Assembly (NCBI GenBank): GCA_035079385.1
Contig: JAVHKY010000016.1
Coordinates: forward strand, 6,743,501-6,807,500
Length of the DNA stretch: 64,000 nt
DNA from: Aspidiotus rigidus
Lineage: Eukaryota > Arthropoda > Insecta > Hemiptera > Diaspididae
Direction: 5' to 3'
In this document: one piece after another, positions 42,220 to 55,899 of the stretch
Numbering within the stretch: position 1 is the stretch's first letter
How the letters are laid out: every line of letters starts with the position of its first letter
Notes under the pieces: model-generated
What the model saw: the letters and a program-made list of their open reading frames with translations, nothing else
What the model was told of the DNA's origin: nothing
Database searches by the model: none
Position numbers and translations under genes: made by a program

Positions 42220-45200
42220 CACTGAGAGAAAAGTTCGGTAACGGTTACAAAAAAAAAAAGTAGTGGTTATGAAATTCTCAAGATATGAAAATATTTTATT
42301 AACCTTTAAATAGCCTAGTCCAGTAATATGTAAAGAGGTATTCTATGATTCGTTTAGGTCTTAAAACTGTAATAGTTACGTATTCAGTTGAGCGATGATT
42401 TTTGAAAGATTCAGTAGTTTTTCCTGTGTGAAAAAATAATGAATCATACGCACATAGGTAATGATTACTGCGACCCGTGTCATCGATTGCCCGACTGTCT
42501 AGGAAGATATGAAGTAATCATTTTGTAACCATTCCACCACTCAGTACAGTGATGAGTTCAGACAGTCATGTTAACCATTACCTATATGACAACCTCCTCA
42601 TTTCTCATTTCTTTTTCATTCGTTCAAGATTTAATCAGTAATAGATGCTTTATAATCGACAATGGTTTGCCACTAACTTGTATTTGTTCTGAAATTCACT
42701 AGTAACCAGCACTTTCAACTTGGTAATGGTTCCGCAACTATCATTATACTCATTCCTGGGTCCTCTTCAGCAGCTATTCCTTATGGCGGTATACTTTTAG
42801 GGAAGCGGTTGTAGTTCAGCACGTAGTTGTTTTATGATAAAATAATATAAAGATATTTTCTCGAGATATTTTATTTTCATCAAAATTTTATTTCGGAAAG
42901 ATAATTCAACATATGAGAACAAAACTTCAAATTATTATGAAACATGTTTGGCCCTATAGAAATCCAAGAAAATTCGTCTAAAGACAATAATTCAAAACAA
43001 TTGAAATGTCCATTAAAAATAAGATTTTTTTCAAATTTTTTGGCAATAATAATCAAACCAAGTTCAGGATCTAAAAAAATGTGAACAATTTTTATAAATG
43101 CCTGACCATTTTCTTGTGGCTCAAAAAAAAAAGAATCCGTATCAATTCTTTTATAGTAAAATAAAATATAATTCAATTCTGACAGTTTCATTACATTGGG
43201 CAAAAAATGTTTAAAGTCGTCATAGGAAGGCAAACCATTTAGAAACACCTGAGTACCAGGTCCGTAACTCCACACCGATTCGAAAACATTTTGGCACAAA
43301 AATCTATAATTTAGATGTAACTGCGATTTGACTGCGATTGTTCGACATACATTAGTACGACAAATTGCATTTCTTGCAATTACTTTCCCCTCTCTATGAC
43401 GACTTTCGAACCTCATGGACGATAGAGGCCAAAGTGGTCCCATACGTTCCATAACGTGAGGGTAATGCAACAAAAAATGGTGTTTCGGTTTAATGCTATT
43501 TGGAAATAATTCGGTTAATAATGTTAAGTAGTCAGTAATTAAAACAGATAAATACTTATGTGTGTTTTCGTGTATAGTTTCACACATAATTATTTCCAAC
43601 ATTTTTGTTAAACATAAAAATAATTTCCAGTATGGATCCTCTTCTGGAACCATATCTGCGATTAAAAAAGTCATATTTCTTACAAATGTTATTGTTTCAG
43701 CGGACGTCATCTTGAGTTTTTTATTTTTTAATTGATTTTCGTTTACTTCAGTCGGTTTTTGCTCCCAGTTTTGATAATTGAAAGCCAAAATTCTTTCATT
43801 CAAATGAACTCTAGAAAAGTACGCTTTTGTGAAAATGAAATAATGCAGAATCTTGCCCACGTCATAATGAACCATTCCTTCCCATACATCATGCATAACG
43901 TCCACTGATACATTTTTCAACATATGAAAATTATCAATTTTATGTAGAACGCATTCTTCGACTATCCCGTGCGAATTTTCGAAGGCAGCATGTGATATGT
44001 TTTGAATATCTTCGTCGTACATCTCTTCAGAACGTAACAATAACTTTAGATCATCAGGACACAAATACAGATTCAAGTCTTTGAACGTAATGTTGCAAAA
44101 ACGGCACACATGAGTTGCACGAAATGATTCGTTTAACCCCAAAATGGAATGTAATCCTAGATTATCTCCCAATAATAATGCGAGCTCGAAGTAAACATGC
44201 CGCAATTCGTCATTATTTACAGTTTCCATTGTGGCTTAAAAAATTGAATTCTTGCACAACAGATTCGAAAACCCTTCTATTTTTAAATAATTTTCTATCT
44301 AAAGAATTAAATAGAACAAACAAAAAAATATTATTCAATTTAGATCTTAAATTTTTTGGTAAAAATGGGCATGATATGTAAACTGCACCACATTTTGCGA
44401 GACCGGCATGACTGCCCAGAGGGTTGTTATTTTCGAAATCATCAAAATATAGGAAAATTGGGAAAACGAGCCTATTTTCATTCTGTACGTTAATTTCACG
44501 TAATCTTTGTTGCCAGAAGGGACTTTGAACAAAATTCATAATTAAAACGTTACTTTGTAATGAATCCAAGTAATTGATAGTTTCTTGAAAAATATTTGGT
44601 AGTTCAAAGAATGTATGTAGAACTTTTCTTATAGGAATAAATTCGGCGCATGTCGGTAATTTTACAAGTTGTACCTTCTTATTTTTACTTCGGTATTCTT
44701 CACGATCACCAAGGAGTTTTTTCTCTGGTTCAATATACGTCCCGAGCTCTTTAAATTTTTTTAAATGTAAAAATTCAGTGTTCAATCGACGAGTATTAAA
44801 AGGATCTTTTCTTCTTTCTAACCTATGTTTATTAATATCATTAGATAATAAGTTGTATTCATCAAGTTCATTAATTATCGATTCTATTTCGTTGTTTAAA
44901 AAGTTAGTAAAATCTTCCAAAATATTCGACACACGCCTACGATTAACATCTGTATAGCTATATAATTTCGCGATCAATTTTATGTAAGAAATATCGCCAT
45001 GATCAGGTTTTAAAGTAGATAACGTTTTTTCATCAACAAAATCTGAATTTTCATTATCAGACGGCGATCGAGTACACAAAATCTGAATCATTATTATCAT
45101 CGCCGAGATCGCGATTGTCATGAAAAGATGTACAAAATGTTTCATCTCTTTCATTAGTATTAGAAAATAAGTTTAACGAATTAAAAAAATGACACCTCCG

Positions 45201-45368
45201 ACGATGTTGTTTGAATGAATCAAATAATGAAAAAGAACGACGGCAGTCAGTTTCTGTGCACGTAAAAGATTTTTCGTGGGCGTGTTTTAATTGCAAATGC
45301 TTAATCAACGACTCATTATCCTTAAAACTAAGATTATTACAATAACAGCAACTGGTTAAAATCTGCAT
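42220..45368 (-). mobile_element. EnSpm/CACTA transposon (left terminus and transposase)
   Basis: CACTGAGAGAAAAGTTCGG at 42220 is a CACTA-type terminus, followed by GTAACGGTTAC subterminal repeats and related GGTTAAC-like motifs to about 42740. The transposase follows on the reverse strand. A matching right terminus was not found, so the element's extent to the right is unknown. It may continue through 46640. Confidence 0.65.
42880..45368 (-). pseudogene. EnSpm/CACTA transposase, two frame breaks
   Basis: Read from 45368 down: an N-terminal C2H2-type finger region (CCYCNNLSFKDNESLIKHL and CTETDCRRSFSLFDSFKQH), a middle part with the catalytic-type FPIFLYFDDFENNNPLGSHA (44213-45154), and a C-terminal part with VDVMHDVWEGM and KPKHHFLLHYPHVMERMG then MRFESRHREGK (42880-44229). 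These are signatures of animal EnSpm transposases. Frame changes lie near 45080-45120, next to a short repeat of a SDFV-coding stretch, and near 44225. It is nonfunctional as it stands unless spliced. Confidence 0.85.
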
Positions 45369-45410
45369 TCTGAAAATAATAATTTTAACTGTGTAGTTAA
45401 TTTTTCGCCC

Positions 45411-46640
45411 TCTTCACGAACGTCGTATCCCGCTATCTGAATAAATCTCCAAATTTGTTCACAAAACGGAGGATATTTTACATCAATAACGAAAAACAGT
45501 TTGAACAAAAAATCAACTGCTTCAACAGCAAAATCAAATTTGTACTTATGATCGTCAACGATGGCGTAGTACGCTTCAAATTGGTTACCTAATCCACCAA
45601 TAAAAATTAAATAAGGCTGTACCGTTAGATTCGTCGTAGCGTATTCATCTTTTTTGTCTCGAATACTGGTGTTAATATCAGCTGGATTCTATTAAAAAGA
45701 GAAAAGAAACTAGATAAGTAAGTAATTTAAAAAAATGTACAGCTCTATGAGTTTTTAAACTACCTATTTCAAAATGTCAAACTCCCTTTTTTCCTAAGCA
45801 GAAACATGTACCACATCACGGCCCCTTAGATACAAGACCTGGACATCGAGAAAACACGATGCTGATCGAAGTCTGATTACAACACACAGGCGCTTGTTTT
45901 TCGCATTTTCTTCTGACAAGTATTCATTTTACGAAAAACTGACCAGAGTAAAACTTGTAGCTAATTTTCAAAAATTCCTGATTTTTTTACAATTTCAAAA
46001 TTTACGCGATATCTCTATTTAAATACAGAGACGGTTCTTCAGCCTTCGCTCAGCGTCACGTTCTTTCGATACGGTATCCAGGCCTTTGTATCACGAGAGC
46101 CGTGGTCATATACACGAATACCGGTTGCAAGATTTCGATCTAATTTGACTTTGGAACTTTTATGTTCACCACTCGCACTATAACAATGGGTTAATTCATA
46201 AATGAAACCTACTGTTAGAATATTAACGAACGATGATTCGATTTCTTGGCTTGAAGGCTTGCGCACCGCGCGTGATCCGGTTTATACTACGTGATTTCCG
46301 GCTTATAGGAGCAGGTTTGAAAAGTTTTGGTAATTGCGCAAATATTAAGGCGTCTTTTTGATCTGGTATGGGGATACAAAATGTAATGTTTTCAGTGAAA
46401 CTCGAACAAGTATCTATTGATGCATCCGTCACGCAGCGCATTCAAAAGTTCCAAAACTGAAATGTACTAGATGACTTATTTATATACATGATACTTACCA
46501 TCAGGTAAAGTAACGTCAATACGTTTCCACTTCGAATTTTTGGGTTCGAATTGTTCCGCCAATTTCTTCCGTAATACCCCCCATCTATTGAATAGTGAAT
46601 TTCCTTTTCCTGGATGCAGTTTTTCAATTTTGGCTGAATA
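45411..46640 (-). CDS. Second TE gene, spliced fragments
   Basis: Exon-like pieces on the reverse strand. 46503-46637 reads HPGKGNSLFNRWGVLRKKLA and then KRIDVTLPD, ending at a GTAAGT donor. After a TACATTTCAG acceptor near 46460 it continues VLELLNALRDGCINRYLF. 45411-45691, after a TTTTTAATAG acceptor, reads TTNLTVQPYLIFIGGLGNQF and CEQIWRFIQIAGYDVREE. The last block resembles a companion protein that I recall from insect EnSpm-like elements. Exon connections are uncertain. An open frame at 46223-46441 in another phase is unexplained. Confidence 0.4.
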
Positions 46641-49490
46641 CCACTCCCTGTCGCATAATATGTCCAGACTGAAAAAATTTGCTCAATTCAGAATAATTTT
46701 TTCAAAAAATTATGACTGAACACCATTGGTAAAACATAACTTTCCTCTCGTCATCTTATTGTTCCTCCAGGAAAATCATTGCGAATACAATTTTGGCTGG
46801 ATACAACCCACTACCTCATAATATGTCCAGACTGAAGAAATTTGCTCAATTCAGAAAAATTTTTTTGAAATATTATGACTGAACATCATTGTTCACACAT
46901 AACTTTGGTCTTTTCATATCATTGCAGTGCCTCCAGGGAAATTGTTGCATTCAATTTTGGCTGAATACCATCCCCTGTCTCATAATATGTCCAGACTGAA
47001 AAAATTTGCTCAATTCAGAATAATTTTTTCAAAAAATTATGACTGAACACCATTGGTAAAACATAACTTTCCTCTCGTCATCTCATTGTTCCTCCAGGAA
47101 AATCATTGCGAATACAATTTTGGCTGGATACAACCCACTACCTCATAATATGTCCAGACTGAAGAAATTTGCTCAATTCAGAAAAATTTTTTTGAAATAT
47201 TATGACTGAACATCATTGTTCACACATAACTTTGGTCTTTTCATATCATTGCAGTGCCTCCAGGGAAATTGTTGCATTCAATTTTGGCTGAATACCATCC
47301 CCTGTCTCATAATATGTCCAGACTGAAAAAATTTGCTCAATTCAGAATAATTTTTTCGAAAAATTATGACTGAACACCATTGTTCAAACATAACTTTCCT
47401 CTTGTCATCTTATTGTTCCTCCAGGAAAATCATTGCGAATACAATTTTGGCTGGATACAACCCCCTACCTCATAATATGTCCAGACTGAAGGAATTTGCT
47501 CAATTCAGACTAAATTTTTCAAAAAATTATGACTGAACATCATTGTTCAAGCATAACTTTCCTCTTGTCATCTTATTGTTCCTCCAGGAAAATCATTGCG
47601 AATACAATTTTGGCTGGATACAACCCCCTACCTCATAATATGTCCAGACTGAAGAAATTTGCTCAATTCAGAATAATTTTTTCAAAAAATTATGACTGAA
47701 CACCATTGTTCAAGCATAACTTTCCTCTTGTCATCTTATTGTTCCTCCAGGAAAATCATTGCGAATACATTTTTGGCCGGATACAACCCCCTACCTCATA
47801 ATATGTCCACACTGAAGAAATTTGCTCAATTCAGAATAATTTTTTCAAAAAATTATGACTGAACATCATTGTTCAAACATAACTTTGGTCTTTTCATGTC
47901 ATTGCAGTGCCTCCAGGGAAATTGTTGCATTCAATTTTGGCTGAATACCACCCCCTGTCGCATCAGCCGAAATTGAATGCAACAATTTCCCTGGAGGTAC
48001 TGCAATGACATGAAAAGACCAAAGTTATGTGTGAACAATGATGTTCAGTCATAATATTTCAAAAAAATTTTTCTGAATTGAGCAAATTTCTTCAGTCTGG
48101 ACATATTATGAGGTAGGGGGTTGTATCCAGGCAAAATTGTATTCGCAATGATTTTCCTGGAGGAACAATAATATGACAAGAGGAAAGTTATGTTTGAACA
48201 ATGGTGTTCAGTCATAATTTTTTGAAAAAATTTTTCTGAATTGAGCAAATTTCTTCAGTCTGGACATATTATGAGGTAGGGGCTGGTATTCAGCCAAAAT
48301 TGAATGCAACAATTTCCCTGGAGGCACTGCAATGACATGAAAAGACAAATGTGAACAATGATGTTCAGTCATAATTGTTTGAAAAAACTTTCCCACATTG
48401 ATCAGATTTCTTCAGTCAGGACAGATTATGAGGCAGCGGGTTATATCCAGCCAAAATTGTATTCGCAATGATTTTCCCGGAGGAACAATGAGATGACAAG
48501 AGGAACGTTACGTTTGAACAATGATGTTCAGTCATACTTTTTTGAAAAAATTTTCCCAAATTGAGCAGATTTCTTCACTCTGGACATATTATGAGACAGT
48601 GGGTGGTATTCAGCCGAAATTGAATGCAACAATTTCCCTGGAGGTACTGCAATTACATGAAAGGACAATAGTTATGTTTGAACAATGATGTTCAGTCATA
48701 ATTTTTTGAAAAAATTATTCTGAATTGAGCAAATTTTTTCAGTCTGGACATATTATGAGACAGGGGATGGTATTCAGCCAAAATTGAATGCAACAATTTC
48801 CCTGGAGGCACTGCAATGACATGAAAAGACAAAAGTTATGTGTGAACAATGATGTTCAGTCATAATTTTTCAAAAAAATTGTTCTGAATTGAGCAAATCT
48901 CTTCAGTCTGGACATATTATGAGGCAGGGGGATATCTCCAGCCAAAATTGTATCCGCAATGATTCTACTGGAGGAACAATGAGGTGACAAGAGGAACGTT
49001 ATGTTTGAACAATGATATTCAGTCATAATTTTTTGAAAAAATTATTCTGAATTGAGCAAATTTTGTTCAGTCTGGACATATTATGAGACGGGGGTGGTAT
49101 TCAGCCAAAATTGAATGCAACAATTTCCCTGGAGGCATTGCAATGACATGAAAAGACCAAAGTTATGTGTGAACACTGATGTTCAGTCATAATTTTTTGA
49201 TAAAATTTTCCCAAAATGTGCAGATTTCTTCACTCTGGACATATTATGAGGCGGGGGGTTATATCCAGCCAAAATTGTATTCGCAATGATTTTCCTGGAG
49301 GAACAATGAGATGACAAGAGGAACGTTATGTTTGAACAATGATGTTCAGTCATAATTTTTTGAAAAAATTGTTCTGAATTGAGCAAATTTCTTCAGTCTG
49401 GACATATTATGAGGCAGTGGGTTATATCCAGCCAAAATTGTATTCACAATGATTTTCCTGGAGGAACAAAGAGATGTCAAGAGGAATGTC
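46641..49490. repeat. Palindromic satellite array, copy 1
   Basis: Units of 161-165 bp centred on CATAATATGTCCAGACTGAA run forward from 46641 to about 47960, then in the opposite orientation to about 49490, with the turning point at GCATCAGCCGAAATTG (about 47963). Two unit types alternate, one with GAATACAATTTTGGCTGGAT and one with GCATTCAATTTTGGCTGAAT, so the higher-order unit is a dimer. Short overlapping ORFs are artefacts. Confidence 0.93.
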
Positions 49491-49847
49491 GCTTTAACTG
49501 CCGAATTCCTGCATGGACGATTCGAATACATCGCTCTCACCCCTCTGCAGCAGTCCCGTGAACTTTGGCTCATTAGATAGCCTGTACTTGACTTAGTTGG
49601 CACCTTATTAGAACGTACCCGGGAAAATAAGGTCTTATACTGTCTATTATTCTGTCGTTATGGGGGCTAGGGAGTGGGGATTAGGAAGTTGTTGTTCTAT
49701 ATAATGTTTCCAATTCGTCTGCAACAAAAGTGGACTTGAAAAAATACTCTGAAAAATTTTTCAAATAATTTTGTCCATCTACAATGGTAAATTCTCAATT
49801 TCGACCAAAAATTTTTTTCAGACCCTTGAACTGCCGAATTTCTACAT
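49491..49847. repeat. 335-370 bp tandem unit, first copy
   Basis: AACTGCCGAATTCCTGCATG through GCAACAAAAGTGGACTTG. The same unit recurs at 54972, 55306 and 55679. Confidence 0.85.
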
Positions 49848-49849
49848 GG

Positions 49850-50849
49850 GCATGATATGTAAACTGCACCACATTTTGCGAGACCGGCATGACTGCCCAG
49901 AGGGTTGTTATTTTCGAAATCATCAAAATATAGGAAAATTGGGAAAACGAGCCTATTTTCATTCTGTACGTTAATTTCACGTAATCTTTGTTGCCAGAAG
50001 GGACTTTGAACAAAATTCATAATTAAAACGTTACTTTGTAATGAATCCAAGTAATTGATAGTTTCTTGAAAAATATTTGGTAGTTCAAAGAATGTATGTA
50101 GAACTTTTCTTATAGGAATAAATTCGGCGCATGTCGGTAATTTTACAAGTTGTACCTTCTTATTTTTACTTCGGTATTCTTCACGATCACCAAGGAGTTT
50201 TTTCTCTGGTTCAATATACGTCCCGAGCTCTTTAAATTTTTTTAAATGTAAAAATTCAGTGTTCAATCGACGAGTATTAAAAGGATCTTTTCTTCTTTCT
50301 AACCTATGTTTATTAATATCATTAGATAATAAGTTGTATTCATCAAGTTCATTAATTATCGATTCTATTTCGTTGTTTAAAAAGTTAGTAAAATCTTCCA
50401 AAATATTCGACACACGCCTACGATTAACATCTGTATAGCTATATAATTTCGCGATCAATTTTATGTAAGAAATATCGCCATGATCAGGTTTTAAAGTAGA
50501 TAACGTTTTTTCATCAACAAAATCTGAATTTTCATTATCAGACGGCGATCGAGTACACAAAATCTGAATCATTATTATCATCGCCGAGATCGCGATTGTC
50601 ATGAAAAGATGTACAAAATGTTTCATCTCTTTCATTAGTATTAGAAAATAAGTTTAACGAATTAAAAAAATGACACCTCCGACGATGTTGTTTGAATGAA
50701 TCAAATAATGAAAAAGAACGACGGCAGTCAGTTTCTGTGCACGTAAAAGATTTTTCGTGGGCGTGTTTTAATTGCAAATGCTTAATCAACGACTCATTAT
50801 CCTTAAAACTAAGATTATTACAATAACAGCAACTGGTTAAAATCTGCAT
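49850..50849 (-). pseudogene. CACTA transposase N-terminal half (duplicate)
   Basis: Copy of 44369-45368. The reading frame runs past the duplication junction into satellite-flank sequence and ends at 49697, so the protein is a truncated fusion. It shares the older frame change of copy 1. Confidence 0.85.
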
Positions 50850-52121
50850 TCTGAAAATAATAATTTTAACTGTGTAGTTAATTTTTCGCCCTCTTCACGA
50901 ACGTCGTATCCCGCTATCTGAATAAATCTCCAAATTTGTTCACAAAACGGAGGATATTTTACATCAATAACGAAAAACAGTTTGAACAAAAAATCAACTG
51001 CTTCAACAGCAAAATCAAATTTGTACTTATGATCGTCAACGATGGCGTAGTACGCTTCAAATTGGTTACCTAATCCACCAATAAAAATTAAATAAGGCTG
51101 TACCGTTAGATTCGTCGTAGCGTATTCATCTTTTTTGTCTCGAATACTGGTGTTAATATCAGCTGGATTCTATTAAAAAGAGAAAAGAAACTAGATAAGT
51201 AAGTAATTTAAAAAAATGTACAGCTCTATGAGTTTTTAAACTACCTATTTCAAAATGTCAAACTCCCTTTTTTCCTAAGCAGAAACATGTACCACATCAC
51301 GGCCCCTTAGATACAAGACCTGGACATCGAGAAAACACGATGCTGATCGAAGTCTGATTACAACACACAGGCGCTTGTTTTTCGCATTTTCTTCTGACAA
51401 GTATTCATTTTACGAAAAACTGACCAGAGTAAAACTTGTAGCTAATTTTCAAAAATTCCTGATTTTTTTACAATTTCAAAATTTACGCGATATCTCTATT
51501 TAAATACAGAGACGGTTCTTCAGCCTTCGCTCAGCGTCACGTTCTTTCGATACGGTATCCAGGCCTTTGTATCACGAGAGCCGTGGTCATATACACGAAT
51601 ACCGGTTGCAAGATTTCGATCTAATTTGACTTTGGAACTTTTATGTTCACCACTCGCACTATAACAATGGGTTAATTCATAAATGAAACCTACTGTTAGA
51701 ATATTAACGAACGATGATTCGATTTCTTGGCTTGAAGGCTTGCGCACCGCGCGTGATCCGGTTTATACTACGTGATTTCCGGCTTATAGGAGCAGGTTTG
51801 AAAAGTTTTGGTAATTGCGCAAATATTAAGGCGTCTTTTTGATCTGGTATGGGGATACAAAATGTAATGTTTTCAGTGAAACTCGAACAAGTATCTATTG
51901 ATGCATCCGTCACGCAGCGCATTCAAAAGTTCCAAAACTGAAATGTACTAGATGACTTATTTATATACATGATACTTACCATCAGGTAAAGTAACGTCAA
52001 TACGTTTCCACTTCGAATTTTTGGGTTCGAATTGTTCCGCCAATTTCTTCCGTAATACCCCCCATCTATTGAATAGTGAATTTCCTTTTCCTGGATGCAG
52101 TTTTTCAATTTTGGCTGAATA

Positions 52122-54971
52122 CCACTCCCTGTCGCATAATATGTCCAGACTGAAAAAATTTGCTCAATTCAGAATAATTTTTTCAAAAAATTATGACTGA
52201 ACACCATTGGTAAAACATAACTTTCCTCTCGTCATCTTATTGTTCCTCCAGGAAAATCATTGCGAATACAATTTTGGCTGGATACAACCCACTACCTCAT
52301 AATATGTCCAGACTGAAGAAATTTGCTCAATTCAGAAAAATTTTTTTGAAATATTATGACTGAACATCATTGTTCACACATAACTTTGGTCTTTTCATAT
52401 CATTGCAGTGCCTCCAGGGAAATTGTTGCATTCAATTTTGGCTGAATACCATCCCCTGTCTCATAATATGTCCAGACTGAAAAAATTTGCTCAATTCAGA
52501 ATAATTTTTTCAAAAAATTATGACTGAACACCATTGGTAAAACATAACTTTCCTCTCGTCATCTCATTGTTCCTCCAGGAAAATCATTGCGAATACAATT
52601 TTGGCTGGATACAACCCACTACCTCATAATATGTCCAGACTGAAGAAATTTGCTCAATTCAGAAAAATTTTTTTGAAATATTATGACTGAACATCATTGT
52701 TCACACATAACTTTGGTCTTTTCATATCATTGCAGTGCCTCCAGGGAAATTGTTGCATTCAATTTTGGCTGAATACCATCCCCTGTCTCATAATATGTCC
52801 AGACTGAAAAAATTTGCTCAATTCAGAATAATTTTTTCAAAAAATTATGACTGAACACCATTGTTCAAACATAACTTTCCTCTTGTCATCTTATTGTTCC
52901 TCCAGGAAAATCATTGCGAATACAATTTTGGCTGGATACAACCCCCTACCTCATAATATGTCCAGACTGAAGGAATTTGCTCAATTCAGACTAAATTTTT
53001 CAAAAAATTATGACTGAACATCATTGTTCAAGCATAACTTTCCTCTTGTCATCTTATTGTTCCTCCAGGAAAATCATTGCGAATACAATTTTGGCTGGAT
53101 ACAACCCCCTACCTCATAATATGTCCAGACTGAAGAAATTTGCTCAATTCAGAATAATTTTTTCAAAAAATTATGACTGAACACCATTGTTCAAGCATAA
53201 CTTTCCTCTTGTCATCTTATTGTTCCTCCAGGAAAATCATTGCGAATACATTTTTGGCCGGATACAACCCCCTACCTCATAATATGTCCACACTGAAGAA
53301 ATTTGCTCAATTCAGAATAATTTTTTCAAAAAATTATGACTGAACATCATTGTTCAAACATAACTTTGGTCTTTTCATGTCATTGCAGTGCCTCCAGGGA
53401 AATTGTTGCATTCAATTTTGGCTGAATACCACCCCCTGTCGCATCAGCCGAAATTGAATGCAACAATTTCCCTGGAGGTACTGCAATGACATGAAAAGAC
53501 CAAAGTTATGTGTGAACAATGATGTTCAGTCATAATATTTCAAAAAAATTTTTCTGAATTGAGCAAATTTCTTCAGTCTGGACATATTATGAGGTAGGGG
53601 GTTGTATCCAGGCAAAATTGTATTCGCAATGATTTTCCTGGAGGAACAATAATATGACAAGAGGAAAGTTATGTTTGAACAATGGTGTTCAGTCATAATT
53701 TTTTGAAAAAATTTTTCTGAATTGAGCAAATTTCTTCAGTCTGGACATATTATGAGGTAGGGGCTGGTATTCAGCCAAAATTGAATGCAACAATTTCCCT
53801 GGAGGCACTGCAATGACATGAAAAGACAAATGTGAACAATGATGTTCAGTCATAATTGTTTGAAAAAACTTTCCCACATTGATCAGATTTCTTCAGTCAG
53901 GACAGATTATGAGGCAGCGGGTTATATCCAGCCAAAATTGTATTCGCAATGATTTTCCCGGAGGAACAATGAGATGACAAGAGGAACGTTACGTTTGAAC
54001 AATGATGTTCAGTCATACTTTTTTGAAAAAATTTTCCCAAATTGAGCAGATTTCTTCACTCTGGACATATTATGAGACAGTGGGTGGTATTCAGCCGAAA
54101 TTGAATGCAACAATTTCCCTGGAGGTACTGCAATTACATGAAAGGACAATAGTTATGTTTGAACAATGATGTTCAGTCATAATTTTTTGAAAAAATTATT
54201 CTGAATTGAGCAAATTTTTTCAGTCTGGACATATTATGAGACAGGGGATGGTATTCAGCCAAAATTGAATGCAACAATTTCCCTGGAGGCACTGCAATGA
54301 CATGAAAAGACAAAAGTTATGTGTGAACAATGATGTTCAGTCATAATTTTTCAAAAAAATTGTTCTGAATTGAGCAAATCTCTTCAGTCTGGACATATTA
54401 TGAGGCAGGGGGATATCTCCAGCCAAAATTGTATCCGCAATGATTCTACTGGAGGAACAATGAGGTGACAAGAGGAACGTTATGTTTGAACAATGATATT
54501 CAGTCATAATTTTTTGAAAAAATTATTCTGAATTGAGCAAATTTTGTTCAGTCTGGACATATTATGAGACGGGGGTGGTATTCAGCCAAAATTGAATGCA
54601 ACAATTTCCCTGGAGGCATTGCAATGACATGAAAAGACCAAAGTTATGTGTGAACACTGATGTTCAGTCATAATTTTTTGATAAAATTTTCCCAAAATGT
54701 GCAGATTTCTTCACTCTGGACATATTATGAGGCGGGGGGTTATATCCAGCCAAAATTGTATTCGCAATGATTTTCCTGGAGGAACAATGAGATGACAAGA
54801 GGAACGTTATGTTTGAACAATGATGTTCAGTCATAATTTTTTGAAAAAATTGTTCTGAATTGAGCAAATTTCTTCAGTCTGGACATATTATGAGGCAGTG
54901 GGTTATATCCAGCCAAAATTGTATTCACAATGATTTTCCTGGAGGAACAAAGAGATGTCAAGAGGAATGTC
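52122..54971. repeat. Palindromic satellite array, copy 2
   Basis: Duplicate of 46641-49490, turning point near 53444. Confidence 0.93.
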
Positions 54972-55897
54972 GCTTTAACTGCCGAATTCCTGCATGGACG
55001 ATTCGAATACATCGCTCTCACCCCTCTGCAGCAGTCCCGTGAACTTTGGCTCATTAGATAGCCTGTACTTGACTTAGTTGGCACCTTATTAGAACGTACC
55101 CGGGAAAATAAGGTCTTATACTGTCTATTATTCTGTCGTTATGGGGGCTAGGGAGTGGGGATTAGGAAGTTGTTGTTCTATATAATGTTTCCAATTCGTC
55201 TGCAACAAAAGTGGACTTGAAAAAATACTCTGAAAAATTTTTCAAATAATTTTGTCCATCTACAATGGTAAATTCTCAATTTCGACCAAAAATTTTTTTC
55301 AGACCCTTGAACTGCCGAATTTCTACATTGACGTTTCAAATATATCGCTCTCACCCCTCTGCAGCAGTTGCCCGGACTTTGGCTCATTAGATAGCCTGTA
55401 CTTGACCTTAGTTTGCACCTTATTAGAACGTACCCGGGAAAATAAGGTCTTACACTATAATGTCTATTATTCAGTCGTTATGGAGGCTAGGGAGTGGGGA
55501 TTAGGAAGTGGTTGTTCTATATAATGTTTCGAAGTCGTCTGCAACAAAAGTGGCCTTCAAAAAATACTCCGAAATATATTTTGCGAAATTCTCTTCAACT
55601 TTCAGGTGAGAATAATCAACATCTACACTGATATATCTTGGTGAATTTTCAGATACTTCCGAAAATTTTTTTCAGTCACTTGAACTGCCAAATTTCTTCA
55701 TTGACAATTCAAATACATCGCTCTGATCCTCCTGCAGCAGTCGCCCAGACTTCGGCTCATTATAGATATCCCGTACTCGACCTTAGTGGGCACCTTATTA
55801 GAAGGTACCTGGGACAATAAGGTCTCAAACTAAGGTCTATTATTCGATCGTTATGGAGGCTAGGGAGTAGGGATTAGATAGTGGTTGTTTTAGATAA
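54972..55897. repeat. Three tandem units of 335-373 bp
   Basis: Unit starts at about 54972, 55306 and 55679, each with TGCAGCAGT, GGCACCTTATTAGAA, CTATTATTC and GGAGGCTAGGGAGT blocks. Divergence grows to the right. Confidence 0.85.
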
Positions 55898-55899
55898 TA

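Larger units (their letters stand above)
44367..49847. repeat. 5,481-bp tandem duplication, copy 1
   Basis: Direct duplicate of 49848-55328. Junction: CTGCCGAATTTCTACAT runs into GGGCATGATATG with about 2 bp of microhomology. Only one difference was found by eye (G at 47358, A at 52839). The copy includes the transposase N-terminal half, a second TE gene and the palindromic satellite array. Confidence 0.92.
49848..55328. repeat. 5,481-bp tandem duplication, copy 2
   Basis: Same content as copy 1. It includes the transposase N-terminal half (49850-50849, with the same frame break), the second TE gene (50892-52121) and the satellite array (52122-54971). Because it starts inside the transposase, the C-terminal half is missing. 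Confidence 0.92.
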
